From the NCBI RefSeq assembly GCF_934754925.1, contig NZ_CAKVJA010000006.1:12944-76943 (forward strand): a stretch of DNA of 64,000 bases, in the 5' to 3' direction. A program made the position numbers and the translations under genes. Origin of the DNA: an uncultured Clostridium sp. (GTDB lineage: Bacteria; Bacillota; Clostridia; Clostridiales; Clostridiaceae). This document shows, piece by piece, positions 1 to 9,092 of this stretch (position 1 is its first letter; each line of letters opens with the position of its first letter). The notes below the pieces were generated by a model. The model made no database searches, was not told the DNA's origin, and saw only the letters and a list, made by a program, of their open reading frames with translations.

Positions 1-700
1 TTCCCTCTTTGTTTATTTTTAAAAATTTATATAATAGAGACCTATCTTTTTCACAATTCGTTTCTACTTTAAAAATCAGTTCCTCATTAACCAATATATT
101 ATTAGTCAAACATAAAAAGTTTGTTATTTCTATTTTCTCTAACTCCTTAACTTCAAACTTTACAGTCTTAAAATCATCCACATTTCTTTCAGAATCTACT
201 CTTTTACATTCTATTAATATTTCCATATTACCAGCTTTTGTAGCTGTAAAAACAAATTCATTTTCTGTAGTATAATCCCTTAAAATTTCCCAATCCTTTT
301 CACCTTTTATCCAAAATCTATACAATACTAATTCTTGATTTGTAACAACATTAATATGTAACTTTTCTCCAACACTTATCTTATTTTTATTTATTTCAAC
401 ATTCATAATCAAATTAGAATTTTCTATTATTTCATATTCTGATCTACCAAGATAGTCATATGCATTCTTACAATTAGTTGATTTTCCCTGAACCATTATC
501 ATATATTTCCCTGGTTTAGTAGGTTTCCATGTACAAATATTACTTTTTGAAAAGTCTTGTATAGGCTTCCATATCCCCTCAATACCTTCCATAAACTTAT
601 ATTCAACATCATCGTTTTCAGTTAAAAATGCCGCAATATTTATATTTTTGTTTAAATCAGCAGGGCTTTTATTGTCAAAATCAATTAAAACCTCTTTCAT
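1..700 (-). CDS. Triple-tyrosine (Y_Y_Y) domain protein, C-terminus missing
   Basis: Reading the minus strand from the ATG at 698-700 gives an open frame of 233 codons with no stop before the left edge, so the C-terminus lies outside the window. A strong GGTGAGGTGG ribosome binding site precedes the start. The protein shows repeated modules with a pattern like VEYKFMEGIEGIWKPIQDFS, ending in GKYMIMVQGKS, and later VLYRFWIKGEKDWEIL. This is the aromatic-rich beta-sandwich signature of Y_Y_Y (three-Y) domains, which in clostridia occur in large tandem-domain proteins. No signal peptide is seen, so a cytoplasmic or unusual export route is possible. Exact role unknown; the domain call is by eye. 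Confidence 0.7.
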   Translation of the reverse strand, partial: MKEVLIDFDNKSPADLNKNINIAAFLTENDDVEYKFMEGIEGIWKPIQDFSKSNICTWKPTKPGKYMIMVQGKSTNCKNAYDYLGRSEYEIIENSNLIMNVEINKNKISVGEKLHINVVTNQELVLYRFWIKGEKDWEILRDYTTENEFVFTATKAGNMEILIECKRVDSERNVDDFKTVKFEVKELEKIEITNFLCLTNNILVNEELIFKVETNCEKDRSLLYKFLKINKEG

Positions 701-825
701 CTCTATCCACCTCACCATATGCTATATACTTAAGTTCATTATTGTTTACATAATTTTCTATTTCAATTATACTATTTCCTTTTTAAAATAAAAACTGAAA
801 TTTGTCTAATATATATAAAAAAAAG

Positions 826-857
826 AACAAACTATAGATATTTTTCTACAGTTTATT
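826..857 (-). terminator. Intrinsic terminator after the YaiI-family gene
   Basis: On the minus strand AAACTGTAG pairs with CTATAGTTT (one G-U pair) across a short loop and is followed by a run of eight T. It overlaps the stop codon region of the gene at 853-1296. Confidence 0.75.
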
Positions 858-1296
858 CTATATTTTTATTTTTCAACAAATATGATAAATTTTTTTCCAA
901 TCTATTATCATCTTCAATAGTTCTTTTCTTAGTATTAGGGGTTTTTCCTCCACCCCTTCTTATCCTCTGAGATAAATGCCTTTGTTCTAACATTGCTGTA
1001 ATATTTTCATTTGTATATATATATCCCTTCGGGCTAATTACATCCGCCTTTTTTCCTAGACAAATAGCTGCAACTCCATAATCCTGAGAAATTATTATAT
1101 CTCCAGTAGTGCATTCATTTACTACTTTCATATCTACACTTTGAAATCCACTATCAACAACTCTAACTTCTCCATAATCTACTGTTATGTAATGATTAAT
1201 ATCACAATAAATTATAACATCCAAACCATACTCTTTTGCTATCTTTGTAATAATGGAGATACCAGGACAGGCATCTCCATCAACTATAATTTTCAT
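853..1296 (-). CDS. YaiI/YqxD family protein (DUF188, UPF0178)
   Basis: 147 residues, the usual family length. It starts MKIIVDGDACPG, where the DGDACP motif marks the family. Further along are GDIIISQDYGVAA, the acidic/alanine block typical of these PIN-like fold proteins, and LEQRHLSQRIRRGGGKTPNTKKR near the C-terminus. The fold suggests nuclease-like metal binding, but no biochemical function is firmly established. It lies 12 bases downstream of pgi on the same strand and is probably co-transcribed, with its own terminator following. Single-copy housekeeping-type gene with no oddities. Confidence 0.9.
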   Translation of the reverse strand: MKIIVDGDACPGISIITKIAKEYGLDVIIYCDINHYITVDYGEVRVVDSGFQSVDMKVVNECTTGDIIISQDYGVAAICLGKKADVISPKGYIYTNENITAMLEQRHLSQRIRRGGGKTPNTKKRTIEDDNRLEKNLSYLLKNKNIE

Positions 1297-1308
1297 TTTG
1301 TAAACTAA

Positions 1309-2661
1309 TTATTTTAATCTTGATTCTAATTCAGCTTTTAACTCTTCATATCCTGGCTTACCAAGTAAAGCAAACATGTTCTTCTTGTATGCTTCAACTC
1401 CTGGTTGGTCAAATGGATTTACCCCTAATAAGTATCCACTTATTCCACAAGCCTTTTCGAAGAAGTAAACTAATTGTCCAAAGTAGTATGGATTTAATTC
1501 TGGAATATTTAATACCATGTTTGGTACTCCACCATCATTGTGAGCTAATAAAGTTCCTTGGAATGCTTTCTTATTAACAAAATCAACAGTTTTTCCTGCT
1601 AAGAAGTTTAATCCATCTGCATCATTTTCAGAAGCTTCTATAATTATTTCCTTAGTAGCCTTTTCTACATTAAGAACTGTTTCAAACATTATTCTATTAC
1701 CATCTTGGATGAATTGTCCCATTGAATGTAAGTCAGTTGAGAAATCAACTGCTGCTGGGAATATACCCTTTTGATCCTTACCTTCTGATTCTCCATATAA
1801 TTGTTTCCACCATTCATTGAAATAGTGTAAAGATGGCTCATAGTTAACTAATACTTCTACTGCCTTACCTTTGTTATATAAAGCATTTCTCATAGCAGCA
1901 TATTGATAACAAGCATTTTCTTTTAATGAAGGATTAGAGTAAATTTCTCTTGCATCAGCAGCACCTTGCATTATTTCTTCAATGTTTATTCCAGCAGCTG
2001 CAATTGGTAATAATCCAACAGCTGTTAAAACAGAGAATCTTCCTCCAACATTATCTGGAACAACAAAAGTTTCATAACCCATTTGGTCAGCTAAACCTTT
2101 TAAAGCTCCTCTTTCTTTATCTGTAGTAGCAAATATTCTTTCTTTTGCCCCTTCAACTCCATATTTCTTTTCCATGAAGTCCTTGAATAATCTAAATGCG
2201 ATTGCAGGTTCAGTTGTAGTACCTGATTTAGATATAACATTAACAGATATATCTAACCCTTCGATAGCTTCAAATAATTCTGTTATATATGTTGAACTTA
2301 TGTTATTTCCAACAAAGAATACCTTTGGAGTCTTTCTCTTGTTATTTGGTAACATATTATAGAAGTTGTTTGTTAACATTTCTATAGCAGCTCTTGCTCC
2401 AAGGTATGAACCACCTATACCTATAACAACTAAAACATCTGAGTTTGATTGAATTTTTTTAGCTGCAGCTTGTATTCTTGCAAATTCTTCTTTGTCATAA
2501 TTAACTGGTAGATCAACCCATCCTAAAAAGTCATTACCAGCTCCTGTACCTTCATGAATTGTATCGTGAGCCCATTTAACCATCCCTTCCATCTTATCTA
2601 ATTCACATAAAGATGCATATGGTTGAACTTTTGATAAATCTAAACTTAAACCATTTTTCAT
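1309..2661 (-). CDS. pgi: Glucose-6-phosphate isomerase
   Basis: Interconverts glucose-6-phosphate and fructose-6-phosphate in glycolysis and gluconeogenesis (cytoplasm). The protein is 450 residues, typical of the short bacterial form. It shows VVIGIGGSYLGARAAIE, the SIS-domain sugar-phosphate loop, then NVISKSGTTTEPAIAFR, GGRFSVLTAVGLLP and QFIQDGNRIMFETVL. The frame opens at 2667, but GGAGG lies only one base from that ATG and seven bases from the second ATG (MKNGLSLDL). I therefore place the start at 2661. Followed closely by the YaiI-family gene. Very confident by sequence. Confidence 0.97.
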   Translation of the reverse strand: MKNGLSLDLSKVQPYASLCELDKMEGMVKWAHDTIHEGTGAGNDFLGWVDLPVNYDKEEFARIQAAAKKIQSNSDVLVVIGIGGSYLGARAAIEMLTNNFYNMLPNNKRKTPKVFFVGNNISSTYITELFEAIEGLDISVNVISKSGTTTEPAIAFRLFKDFMEKKYGVEGAKERIFATTDKERGALKGLADQMGYETFVVPDNVGGRFSVLTAVGLLPIAAAGINIEEIMQGAADAREIYSNPSLKENACYQYAAMRNALYNKGKAVEVLVNYEPSLHYFNEWWKQLYGESEGKDQKGIFPAAVDFSTDLHSMGQFIQDGNRIMFETVLNVEKATKEIIIEASENDADGLNFLAGKTVDFVNKKAFQGTLLAHNDGGVPNMVLNIPELNPYYFGQLVYFFEKACGISGYLLGVNPFDQPGVEAYKKNMFALLGKPGYEELKAELESRLK

Positions 2662-2869
2662 TTTCATACCTCCAAATAATATGGGATTTTAACAATCTTT
2701 ATTATATCATAATTTTTCTTACACTAACAATTTTAACAATATTTAATTCACTTATTTTTTGTCATTAATTAATAGTAGTTAACATTTTTTAATACCTAAC
2801 CCTATATTTTATTAAAACTATGTTTATTTCTGTAACTTTATGCAATAACTTAAAATATCTAAATATAAA

Positions 2870-3625
2870 TTATTCTTTCATTATTTTAATTACTTGTTGA
2901 ATTTTTTCTTCGTCTAATTCTTTAGCTTTTCCTATATTTCCATCAAGTTTATTCCATACATAATTATGAACTTCAACACCATTTGAAAAATCCAAGCTTA
3001 ACCATTTTTTTAATTCATCTGATAGATAATCGTCTTGGCCCTTTAATTCATTAATCATTTCATTAACGGAATCTCTACTGATTTCGCTTTGCCCCCATAC
3101 CTGACCATCATCTGCTATTATTATAGTATTAGCCATATAATGGACCTTTTCATAACATTCAGTTAAATCCATAGATGATACAGCAACACTTTCACTTTCT
3201 ATAATTTCATTTTTTTTCTCTATTTCTTTACTCTCATTAATTTCACTTACTTTATTAAATGCAAAATTAACAATCTCATATCCATTACTCCATAATACTA
3301 ATATTGTTGAAAGTGATATTATTAATACTATAAGTATTACAGCTAATTTTTTCCCATTAAGATTTTCCTCTTCAAGATCCTCATCTTCCTCTGGTAAATC
3401 ATCCTTAAGTTTAGTACTACCCTCTACTAATCCTTTTATAATCTCATTATCATCTAACATCTTTGTAATATCACTATTATCTTGTATTACTTCTTGTGAC
3501 TTTATCTCTTCTTCGGCTTTATTTTCTACAATATCGCCCTGTTTACTCTTGTTGCTATACTCATTAATCTCTAGTTTATCACGCCTAATAGTTTCATTTA
3601 ATCTTTCTCTAACACTTTTCCCCAT
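2870..3625 (-). CDS. Single-pass membrane protein of unknown function
   Basis: 251 residues from the ATG that lies eight bases after GGGAGGG; the frame itself opens eight codons earlier, at 3649. The N-terminal ~90 residues are charged and acidic (many E, D, K), probably cytoplasmic and partly disordered. A hydrophobic segment KLAVILIVLIISLSTILVLW follows at about residues 92-113. The C-terminal ~130 residues, presumably outside, include ADDGQVWGQSEISRD and a lysine/glutamate-rich end. The type II topology with an extracytoplasmic domain is inferred from charge distribution. I do not recognise the family. It has its own ribosome binding site and stands alone between pgi and a VanY-type gene. 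Confidence 0.75.
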   Translation of the reverse strand: MGKSVRERLNETIRRDKLEINEYSNKSKQGDIVENKAEEEIKSQEVIQDNSDITKMLDDNEIIKGLVEGSTKLKDDLPEEDEDLEEENLNGKKLAVILIVLIISLSTILVLWSNGYEIVNFAFNKVSEINESKEIEKKNEIIESESVAVSSMDLTECYEKVHYMANTIIIADDGQVWGQSEISRDSVNEMINELKGQDDYLSDELKKWLSLDFSNGVEVHNYVWNKLDGNIGKAKELDEEKIQQVIKIMKE

Positions 3626-3724
3626 AAATGCATCCCTCCCAATTAACATCTAGTTATACAATAATTATACCATATTATTACATTTATGGTTTATAAAAAC
3701 ATTTATTTGCGATAATTTTTAACT

Positions 3725-4549
3725 TTATTTTAAATTCTTTAAATCTTTAATTCTATTTTCTATCTCATTTATATATTCCTCAAAAGTTAATCCTCTATTC
3801 ATTATATATTCAGCAACTTCTTCATTATTAATATATCTAAAATGCCAAGGCTCATAATTATATCCTGTAATATCTTCCTTGCCTTTTAAATATCTCAATA
3901 TAAAACCATATTTATAACAATTCTCATTAAGCCATCTAAATGCATCCGTATCTTCAAATCCCTCATCTAAAATTGAATACTCATCACATAAAATATCTAT
4001 AGCTAGTCCACTTTGATGTTCTGAAGCACCTGGCTCTGCTGTATATGCACGTGTTTTTTTCTCTCCATTTTTCTCTATTCTAGTATCATATAATCCCTTT
4101 TGAACACTATAACTCCTATACCCAGATACCCCTACTAATAAAATTCCATCCTTCATAGCTGCATCAAACATTTTCTTTGCTGCATCCGCTGTAGCAATTT
4201 CTAAATTATCATCTTCAACATAATCTAAAAACTTTGCTTCAGACTTTTTTAAATTACTTGGAACAAAATTTTCAGGTAATTTATTATCTTTATTAATTAA
4301 AATAAAATATTCATTATTCAATAAACTTTCTAGTTTTTCTATTTCCTTGTAATTACCTTCTATATCTCCATATTGTAAAATTCCCTTTTTTGAATTGCCT
4401 AATAAAACTTCACTACTATTTGCATTGACACCATAATTATCTTTCCCTAATGCATTCTGTCTGCTATTTATTAAACACCCTACCCCAATTCCAAGTGTAG
4501 TTATCCCAACTACTAAAGCAGCTCCCCACCTTTTAAAAATATTGTTCAT
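3725..4549 (-). CDS. D-alanyl-D-alanine carboxypeptidase, VanY/M15B family
   Basis: 274 residues with an N-terminal hydrophobic anchor (ALVVGITTLGIGVGCLI). The Cys at the end of this segment hints at a lipoprotein, but the lipobox is poor (Gly at -3), so an uncleaved anchor is equally possible. The catalytic domain shows VGVSGYRSYSVQKGLYD, then GASEHQSGLAIDI (SxHxxGxAxD, zinc ligands His and Asp) and EPWHFRYI (third zinc His and catalytic Glu). Such enzymes trim the terminal D-Ala from peptidoglycan stem peptides outside the membrane. It stands alone; no van resistance genes are nearby, so a wall-maintenance role is more likely than glycopeptide resistance. Confidence 0.9.
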   Translation of the reverse strand: MNNIFKRWGAALVVGITTLGIGVGCLINSRQNALGKDNYGVNANSSEVLLGNSKKGILQYGDIEGNYKEIEKLESLLNNEYFILINKDNKLPENFVPSNLKKSEAKFLDYVEDDNLEIATADAAKKMFDAAMKDGILLVGVSGYRSYSVQKGLYDTRIEKNGEKKTRAYTAEPGASEHQSGLAIDILCDEYSILDEGFEDTDAFRWLNENCYKYGFILRYLKGKEDITGYNYEPWHFRYINNEEVAEYIMNRGLTFEEYINEIENRIKDLKNLK

Positions 4550-4761
4550 AGTATTCTCCTTAATATAATTTATAACTATATAATTTATTTAATAACTCTA
4601 CATATATCATCTCTTTAATAATATTCAATATGTATTATAACACTTAAATACATATTTTTCCAGTTATTATTAAACTACTATACCTTTATATTAATTATTA
4701 TTTATATCCCCATAATAACACATTTATAACTTCATAAAATCAGTAAGAGTTTTATTATCTA

Positions 4762-5292
4762 TTATTCAAGTGATTTACCAAGTTCATAAACATTTTGAAG
4801 CATTGCAGATGTATTCATACTACCCTTTTGAGTCATATTAGGTATACAGATTTCTCCAACGCTTTCCCATTTAAGGTAAGAACACATTGCTTTATACTGA
4901 GCTAATGCTGCTTCATACACACCATTTGCACCAGAATCTAATAATAACGCTGTCTTTGTAAAGTTAAATCCAATCTTTCCTCTAGCATACATACGATCAA
5001 TCACACATTTTAATTGGGCTGTAATATCAAACCAATAAATAGGAGATGCAAATACTACTAAATCTGTTTTATCTAAGACCTGTAATATATCTGCCATATC
5101 GTCTTTTTGCACACATTCTCCATTGTGAGAGAAACAATATTGGCATCCAAGACATCCTGTTACCTTCTTACCTGCCAAGTTAATTAATGTAACTTCATGA
5201 CCTGCTTCTTTTGCACCTTTTTCAAATTCTTTTGCCATGATTTCTGTATTACCATTTGCTCTAGGACTTCCATTTAATATTGTAATCTTCAT
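4762..5292 (-). CDS. Flavodoxin-fold NAD(P)H-dependent oxidoreductase with Cys cluster
   Basis: 176 residues. The start MKITILNGSPRANGNTE is the FMN-phosphate loop of the NADPH-dependent FMN reductase / iron-sulfur flavoprotein superfamily. GCLGCQYCFSHNGECVQKDD at about residues 46-65 carries CxxCxxC-x6-C, a possible Fe-S or redox-cysteine site. FASPIYWFDITAQLKCVIDR is the conserved flavin-contact segment. The substrate is unknown. On the opposite strand, 71 bases upstream, is the remnant of an HxlR-type regulator; in many firmicutes intact HxlR regulators are divergent from such reductases and respond to quinones, aldehydes or oxidants. Confidence 0.88.
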   Translation of the reverse strand: MKITILNGSPRANGNTEIMAKEFEKGAKEAGHEVTLINLAGKKVTGCLGCQYCFSHNGECVQKDDMADILQVLDKTDLVVFASPIYWFDITAQLKCVIDRMYARGKIGFNFTKTALLLDSGANGVYEAALAQYKAMCSYLKWESVGEICIPNMTQKGSMNTSAMLQNVYELGKSLE

Positions 5293-5363
5293 ATTAACAC
5301 CTCATAATAATTACTTTTTTACTTGTAAATTATTATACTATTAAATTATATAAAATTGATAGT

Positions 5364-5561
5364 ATGCACTTATATGTTAGATACTATCCAAAAGGAGAAG
5401 AACTTGAAGCTTATGGATTAATTCATAGTAAAGAATATCCACAAGTTCCACCAAAAGTTGAGTATTCTATTACTGAATTAGGATATTCTCTTATTCCTAT
5501 TATGTCTGCACTATGTAAGTGGGGTCACGAGCATATTCCTGAAGGATGGGAACCAAAATAA
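5364..5561 (+). pseudogene. HxlR-family regulator remnant, N-terminus missing
   Basis: The 65-residue frame carries the C-terminal part of an HxlR winged-helix regulator: ELEAYGLIHSKEYPQVPPKV, then EYSITELGYSLIPIM and LCKWGHEHI, which match the family wing and dimerisation helix. The usual first ~45-50 residues, holding the CPV... start and most of the DNA-recognition helix, are absent. The segment before ELEAYG (MHLYVRYYPKGE) does not look like the family. Only 71 bases separate it from the divergent reductase start, leaving no room for the missing part. No ribosome binding site is evident. I read it as a 5'-deleted, non-functional copy. Confidence 0.7.
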
Positions 5562-5573
5562 ACTTCTATATAA

Positions 5574-5617
5574 AAATAGTGGGACACCATTAAAATAAAT
5601 GGTTCCCACTGTTTTTA
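5574..5617. terminator. Bidirectional terminator between HxlR remnant and guaA
   Basis: AGTGGGA(C)ACCATT and AATGGTTCCCACT form a stem with a small bulge. T-runs lie on both sides, so it can stop the plus-strand remnant and guaA from the other side. Confidence 0.75.
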
Positions 5618-5619
5618 TA

Positions 5620-7161
5620 TTATTCAAATTCAATAGTAGCTGGTGGTTTACCAGTGCAATCATAGAATACTCTATTTACACCATTAACCTCATTTACTAT
5701 TCTAGTTGTTACTTTTCCAAGTACTTCCCATGGAAGGTCAGCAGATTCTGCTGTCATGAAATCACTTGTAGTTACTGCTCTTAAAGCAATTGCATAATCA
5801 TAAGTTCTTTCATCACCCATAACCCCAACTGATCTCATATTAGTTAAAGCCGCAAAGTATTGTCCTATAGATTTATCTAATCCCGCCTTAGCAATTTCTT
5901 CTCTGTAAATTGCATCTGCATCTTGAACTATTCTTACCTTTTCAGCAGTTACTTCACCAATTATTCTAATACCAAGTCCTGGTCCTGGGAATGGCTGTCT
6001 ATACACTAATTTTTCTGGTATTCCAAGCTCTAATCCAGCTTTTCTAACCTCATCTTTAAATAATAATCTCAATGGCTCGATTATCTCTTTAAAATCAACG
6101 TAGTCAGGAAGTCCTCCAACATTATGGTGAGATTTAATGACTGCAGATTCTCCTAATCCACTTTCAATTATATCTGGATAAATTGTGCCTTGAACTAAGA
6201 AGTCTACAGCACCAATTTTCTTAGCTTCTTCTTCAAATACTCTTATAAATTCTTCACCTATAATTTTTCTCTTAGTTTCTGGGTCTTCTACTCCTGCTAA
6301 TTTTTCATAGAATCTTTCTTGAGCATTTACTCTTATGAAGTTTAAATCATATTGTCCCTCTGGTCCAAATATAGCTTCTACTTCGTCACCTTCATCTTTT
6401 CTAAGTAAACCATGATCAACAAATACACAAGTTAATTGCTTACCAATAGCCTTTGATAAAAGTACTGCTGCAACAGATGAATCAACTCCACCTGATAATG
6501 CACATAATGCTTTACCATTTCCTACTTTTTCTCTTATTTCTTCAATTGTCTTTTCAACAAATGAATCCATTTTCCAATCTCCTGAACATTTACAAATGTT
6601 ATAAACAAAGTTTGATAACATCTTAGTTCCTTCTACAGTATGCATAACTTCTGGATGGAATTGAACTGCATAAAGGTTCTTTTCTTCACATTCCATAGCT
6701 GCTACTGGACAAACTGGAGTATTACCTATTATTTTAAATCCTTCTGGAGATTTTTCTATGTAATCAGTATGACTCATCCAACAAATAGTCGTTTCATGTA
6801 CATCAGCAAATAATTTTGATTCATTATCAACTTTTACTACAGTTTTACCATATTCACTTACTGGAGCAGTTGCAACACTTCCTCCAAGAACATGTGCCAT
6901 AAGTTGTGAACCATAACAAATACCAAGTACAGGTATTCCTAATTCAAATACTTCTTTATCACATAAAGGAGAATTTTCACCATACACACTGTTTGGTCCA
7001 CCTGTGAAGATAATTCCCTTTGGATTCATTTCTTTTATCTTTTCAACACTTAAATTATAAGGATGAACCTCACAATATACATTACACTCTCTAACTCTTC
7101 TTGCAATTAATTGATTATATTGGCCCCCAAAGTCAAGTACTAATACTAATTCTTTATTCAT
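5620..7161 (-). CDS. guaA: GMP synthase (glutamine-hydrolysing)
   Basis: Converts XMP, ATP and glutamine to GMP in the last step of de novo guanine nucleotide synthesis (cytoplasm). At 513 residues it is the fused two-domain form. The N-terminal class I glutamine amidotransferase has GICYGSQLMAH (catalytic Cys near residue 81) and QFHPEV (His). The ATP-pyrophosphatase domain has ALSGGVDSSVAAVLLSKA (P-loop). The C-terminal dimerisation domain has FPGPGLGIRIIGEVT and ends NRVFYDCTGKPPATIEFE. GGAGG lies eight bases before the ATG. guaB is directly upstream on the same strand, 169 bases away, so both probably sit under the guanine riboswitch. Confidence 0.98.
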   Translation of the reverse strand: MNKELVLVLDFGGQYNQLIARRVRECNVYCEVHPYNLSVEKIKEMNPKGIIFTGGPNSVYGENSPLCDKEVFELGIPVLGICYGSQLMAHVLGGSVATAPVSEYGKTVVKVDNESKLFADVHETTICWMSHTDYIEKSPEGFKIIGNTPVCPVAAMECEEKNLYAVQFHPEVMHTVEGTKMLSNFVYNICKCSGDWKMDSFVEKTIEEIREKVGNGKALCALSGGVDSSVAAVLLSKAIGKQLTCVFVDHGLLRKDEGDEVEAIFGPEGQYDLNFIRVNAQERFYEKLAGVEDPETKRKIIGEEFIRVFEEEAKKIGAVDFLVQGTIYPDIIESGLGESAVIKSHHNVGGLPDYVDFKEIIEPLRLLFKDEVRKAGLELGIPEKLVYRQPFPGPGLGIRIIGEVTAEKVRIVQDADAIYREEIAKAGLDKSIGQYFAALTNMRSVGVMGDERTYDYAIALRAVTTSDFMTAESADLPWEVLGKVTTRIVNEVNGVNRVFYDCTGKPPATIEFE

Positions 7162-7330
7162 TAGAATCCTCCTAATGTTTTTCTTTAATTATCTCGTAAA
7201 ATTATACATTTTTCAACAAAAATAGAATTATATTTCTTTATTTATATATAATAGATAATAGCGGGAAATTAAATTTTCTTTTTAACTTACCTTCACTATT
7301 ATCTATTTTAAATTATTCCTTAACTACAAA

Positions 7331-8785
7331 TTACTCTCTAACACTATAGTTTGGTGCTTCTTTTGTGATATTTATATCATGTGGATGACTTTCTCTTATT
7401 CCTGATGCAGTTTGAACAACAAATCCTGCATTTTCATATAAATTTTCTAAAGTTTCAGCTCCAAGATATCCCATACCTGATCTTATTCCACCGATTAATT
7501 GATATAAAGTATCTGCTACTACACCCTTATATGCAACTCTACCCTCAACGCCTTCTGGAACAAACTTCTTAGTTCCATTTTGGAAATATCTATCAGATGA
7601 ACCTTTTTCCATAGCTCCTAAAGATCCCATTCCTCTATAAACTTTATAGCTTCTTCCTTGATATATTTCCATTTCACCTGGGGCTTCTTCACATCCTGCA
7701 AGCATTGATCCCATCATACATGCACATGCTCCACCAGCTAAAGCCTTAACTATATCTCCTGAATATTTTAATCCACCATCAGCAATTACAGGAACCCCAT
7801 ATTTTCTTCCTTCTTCAGCGCAATCCATTACCGCAGTTAATTGAGGCACACCTACCCCTGCAACTATTCTTGTTGTACAGATAGATCCTGGTCCAATACC
7901 AACCTTAACACAATCAGCCCCAGCTTCTGCTAAATCCCTTGTAGCTTCTGCAGTTGCAACATTACCAGCAATTATTTGAAGTTCAGGATACTTAGCTTTT
8001 ATCTTCTTAACACCTTCAATAACACCCTTTGAATGACCATGTGCTGTATCTAGTGTAATAACATCAACTTGAGCTTTAACTAAAGCATCAACTCTCTCCA
8101 TCATATCATTAGTTATCCCAACTGATGCCCCACAAAGAAGTCTTCCTCTTGAATCCTTTGCTGCATTTGGATATGCTCTAACTTTTTCTATATCTTTTAT
8201 TGTTATAAGTCCTTTTAGATTATTTTCTTTATCAACTAAAGGTAACTTTTCTATTTTATGAGTTTTTAATATTTCTAACGCCTCATCTAAAGTAGTTCCC
8301 TCCGGAGCTGTTACTAAAGGACTCTTTGTCATAACATCCGAAACCTCTTTATCATAGTTAGTTTCAAAAACTATATCCCTATTAGTTATTATACCAACTA
8401 ATTTAGTTCCTCTTGTTACCGGAACCCCTGAGATTCTATATTGAGCCATTAATTCTAATGCCTCTCTTACAGTATGGTCTTCATTTAAGAATATTGGATC
8501 TGTTATTACTCCATTTTCTTGTCTTTTAACTCTATCAACTTCTCTTGCTTGATCTTCTATTGGCATATTTTTATGAATAATTCCGATTCCACCTTCTCTG
8601 GCCATAGCTATAGCCATTTTCGATTCAGTAACTGTATCCATACTTGCACTCATCAACGGAATATTTAATGTTATTGTTTTTGTTAATTGAGTTTTTAAAC
8701 TAACTTGATGTGGTAAAACTTCCGATTTGTTTGGTACTAATAATACATCATCAAATGTGTAAGCTGTTTTTAATATTCTTGCCAT
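7331..8785 (-). CDS. guaB: Inosine-5'-monophosphate dehydrogenase
   Basis: Oxidises IMP to XMP with NAD+, the committed step to GMP. The protein is 484 residues. The N-terminal catalytic portion TAYTFDDVLLVPNKSEVLP is followed by two CBS domains (about residues 95-210: YRISGVPVTRGTKLVGIIT, then THKIEKLPLVDKENN). GIGPGSICTTRIVAGVGVP carries the catalytic Cys near residue 300. Then come the flap (RGMGSLGAM) and C-terminal loop. The gene has its own consensus promoter and a guanine-sensing leader with terminator (8871-9092), so transcription should fall when guanine is plentiful. guaA follows on the same strand. Confidence 0.98.
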   Translation of the reverse strand: MARILKTAYTFDDVLLVPNKSEVLPHQVSLKTQLTKTITLNIPLMSASMDTVTESKMAIAMAREGGIGIIHKNMPIEDQAREVDRVKRQENGVITDPIFLNEDHTVREALELMAQYRISGVPVTRGTKLVGIITNRDIVFETNYDKEVSDVMTKSPLVTAPEGTTLDEALEILKTHKIEKLPLVDKENNLKGLITIKDIEKVRAYPNAAKDSRGRLLCGASVGITNDMMERVDALVKAQVDVITLDTAHGHSKGVIEGVKKIKAKYPELQIIAGNVATAEATRDLAEAGADCVKVGIGPGSICTTRIVAGVGVPQLTAVMDCAEEGRKYGVPVIADGGLKYSGDIVKALAGGACACMMGSMLAGCEEAPGEMEIYQGRSYKVYRGMGSLGAMEKGSSDRYFQNGTKKFVPEGVEGRVAYKGVVADTLYQLIGGIRSGMGYLGAETLENLYENAGFVVQTASGIRESHPHDINITKEAPNYSVRE

Positions 8786-8870
8786 ACTTAATCTCTCCTA
8801 TCATTATTATTTATGTCTTTATGTATCTTATAAAAGCTATTCTTATTTAGTTATCCTAGATTTTACTAAA

Positions 8871-8923
8871 TAAAAATAAGCATATTAAGTCCGCTATCTA
8901 TAAGTGAACATTAATATGCTTTT
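8871..8923 (-). terminator. Riboswitch-controlled terminator before guaB
   Basis: On the minus strand AAGCATATTAA pairs with TTAATATGCTT, followed by ATTTTTATTT. The loop contains CACTTATAG (complement of 8898-8906), which can instead pair over 9 bp (one G-U) with CTATGAGTG, the 3' half of the riboswitch P1 stem. Confidence 0.9.
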
Positions 8924-8962
8924 ACTTTGCACATTATTCGTGTTTATGCAAATATATCAAAT

Positions 8963-9031
8963 TCACTCATAGATGAAAATTTAAGGTTTTCAGTAGAAAC
9001 ACCCTGCCATATTCAGGGTTTATATGAGTTG
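8963..9031 (-). ncRNA. Guanine riboswitch (purine aptamer) of guaB
   Basis: The minus strand reads CTCATATAA ... AATATGGC ... GTTTCTAC ... CCTTAAA ... TCTATGAG, the conserved core of the purine aptamer. P1 forms from CTCATA and TATGAG. The base before TATGAG, which pairs with the ligand, is C, predicting guanine (U would predict adenine). Ligand binding locks P1 and frees the terminator at 8871-8923: an OFF switch for guaB-guaA. Confidence 0.95.
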
Positions 9032-9063
9032 TTTTATTATTCGTATTTTTTTGTTTTTTTATT

Positions 9064-9092
9064 ATTATAGTTTATACAATATAGCTTGTCAA
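9064..9092 (-). promoter_or_regulatory. Sigma-A promoter of guaB
   Basis: Perfect TTGACA (9087-9092 complement) and TATAAT (9064-9069 complement) with a 17-base spacer, placed just upstream of the riboswitch. Confidence 0.9.

Noticed and set aside
3725..4549. Possible glycopeptide-resistance vanY
   Set aside because: No vanS/R/H/A-type neighbours; VanY-type carboxypeptidases are common housekeeping wall enzymes.
7252..7313. Inverted repeat AGATAATAG ... CTATTATCT between guaB and guaA
   Set aside because: The loop is over 40 bases, there is no T-run and the arms are AT-rich; it could be chance.
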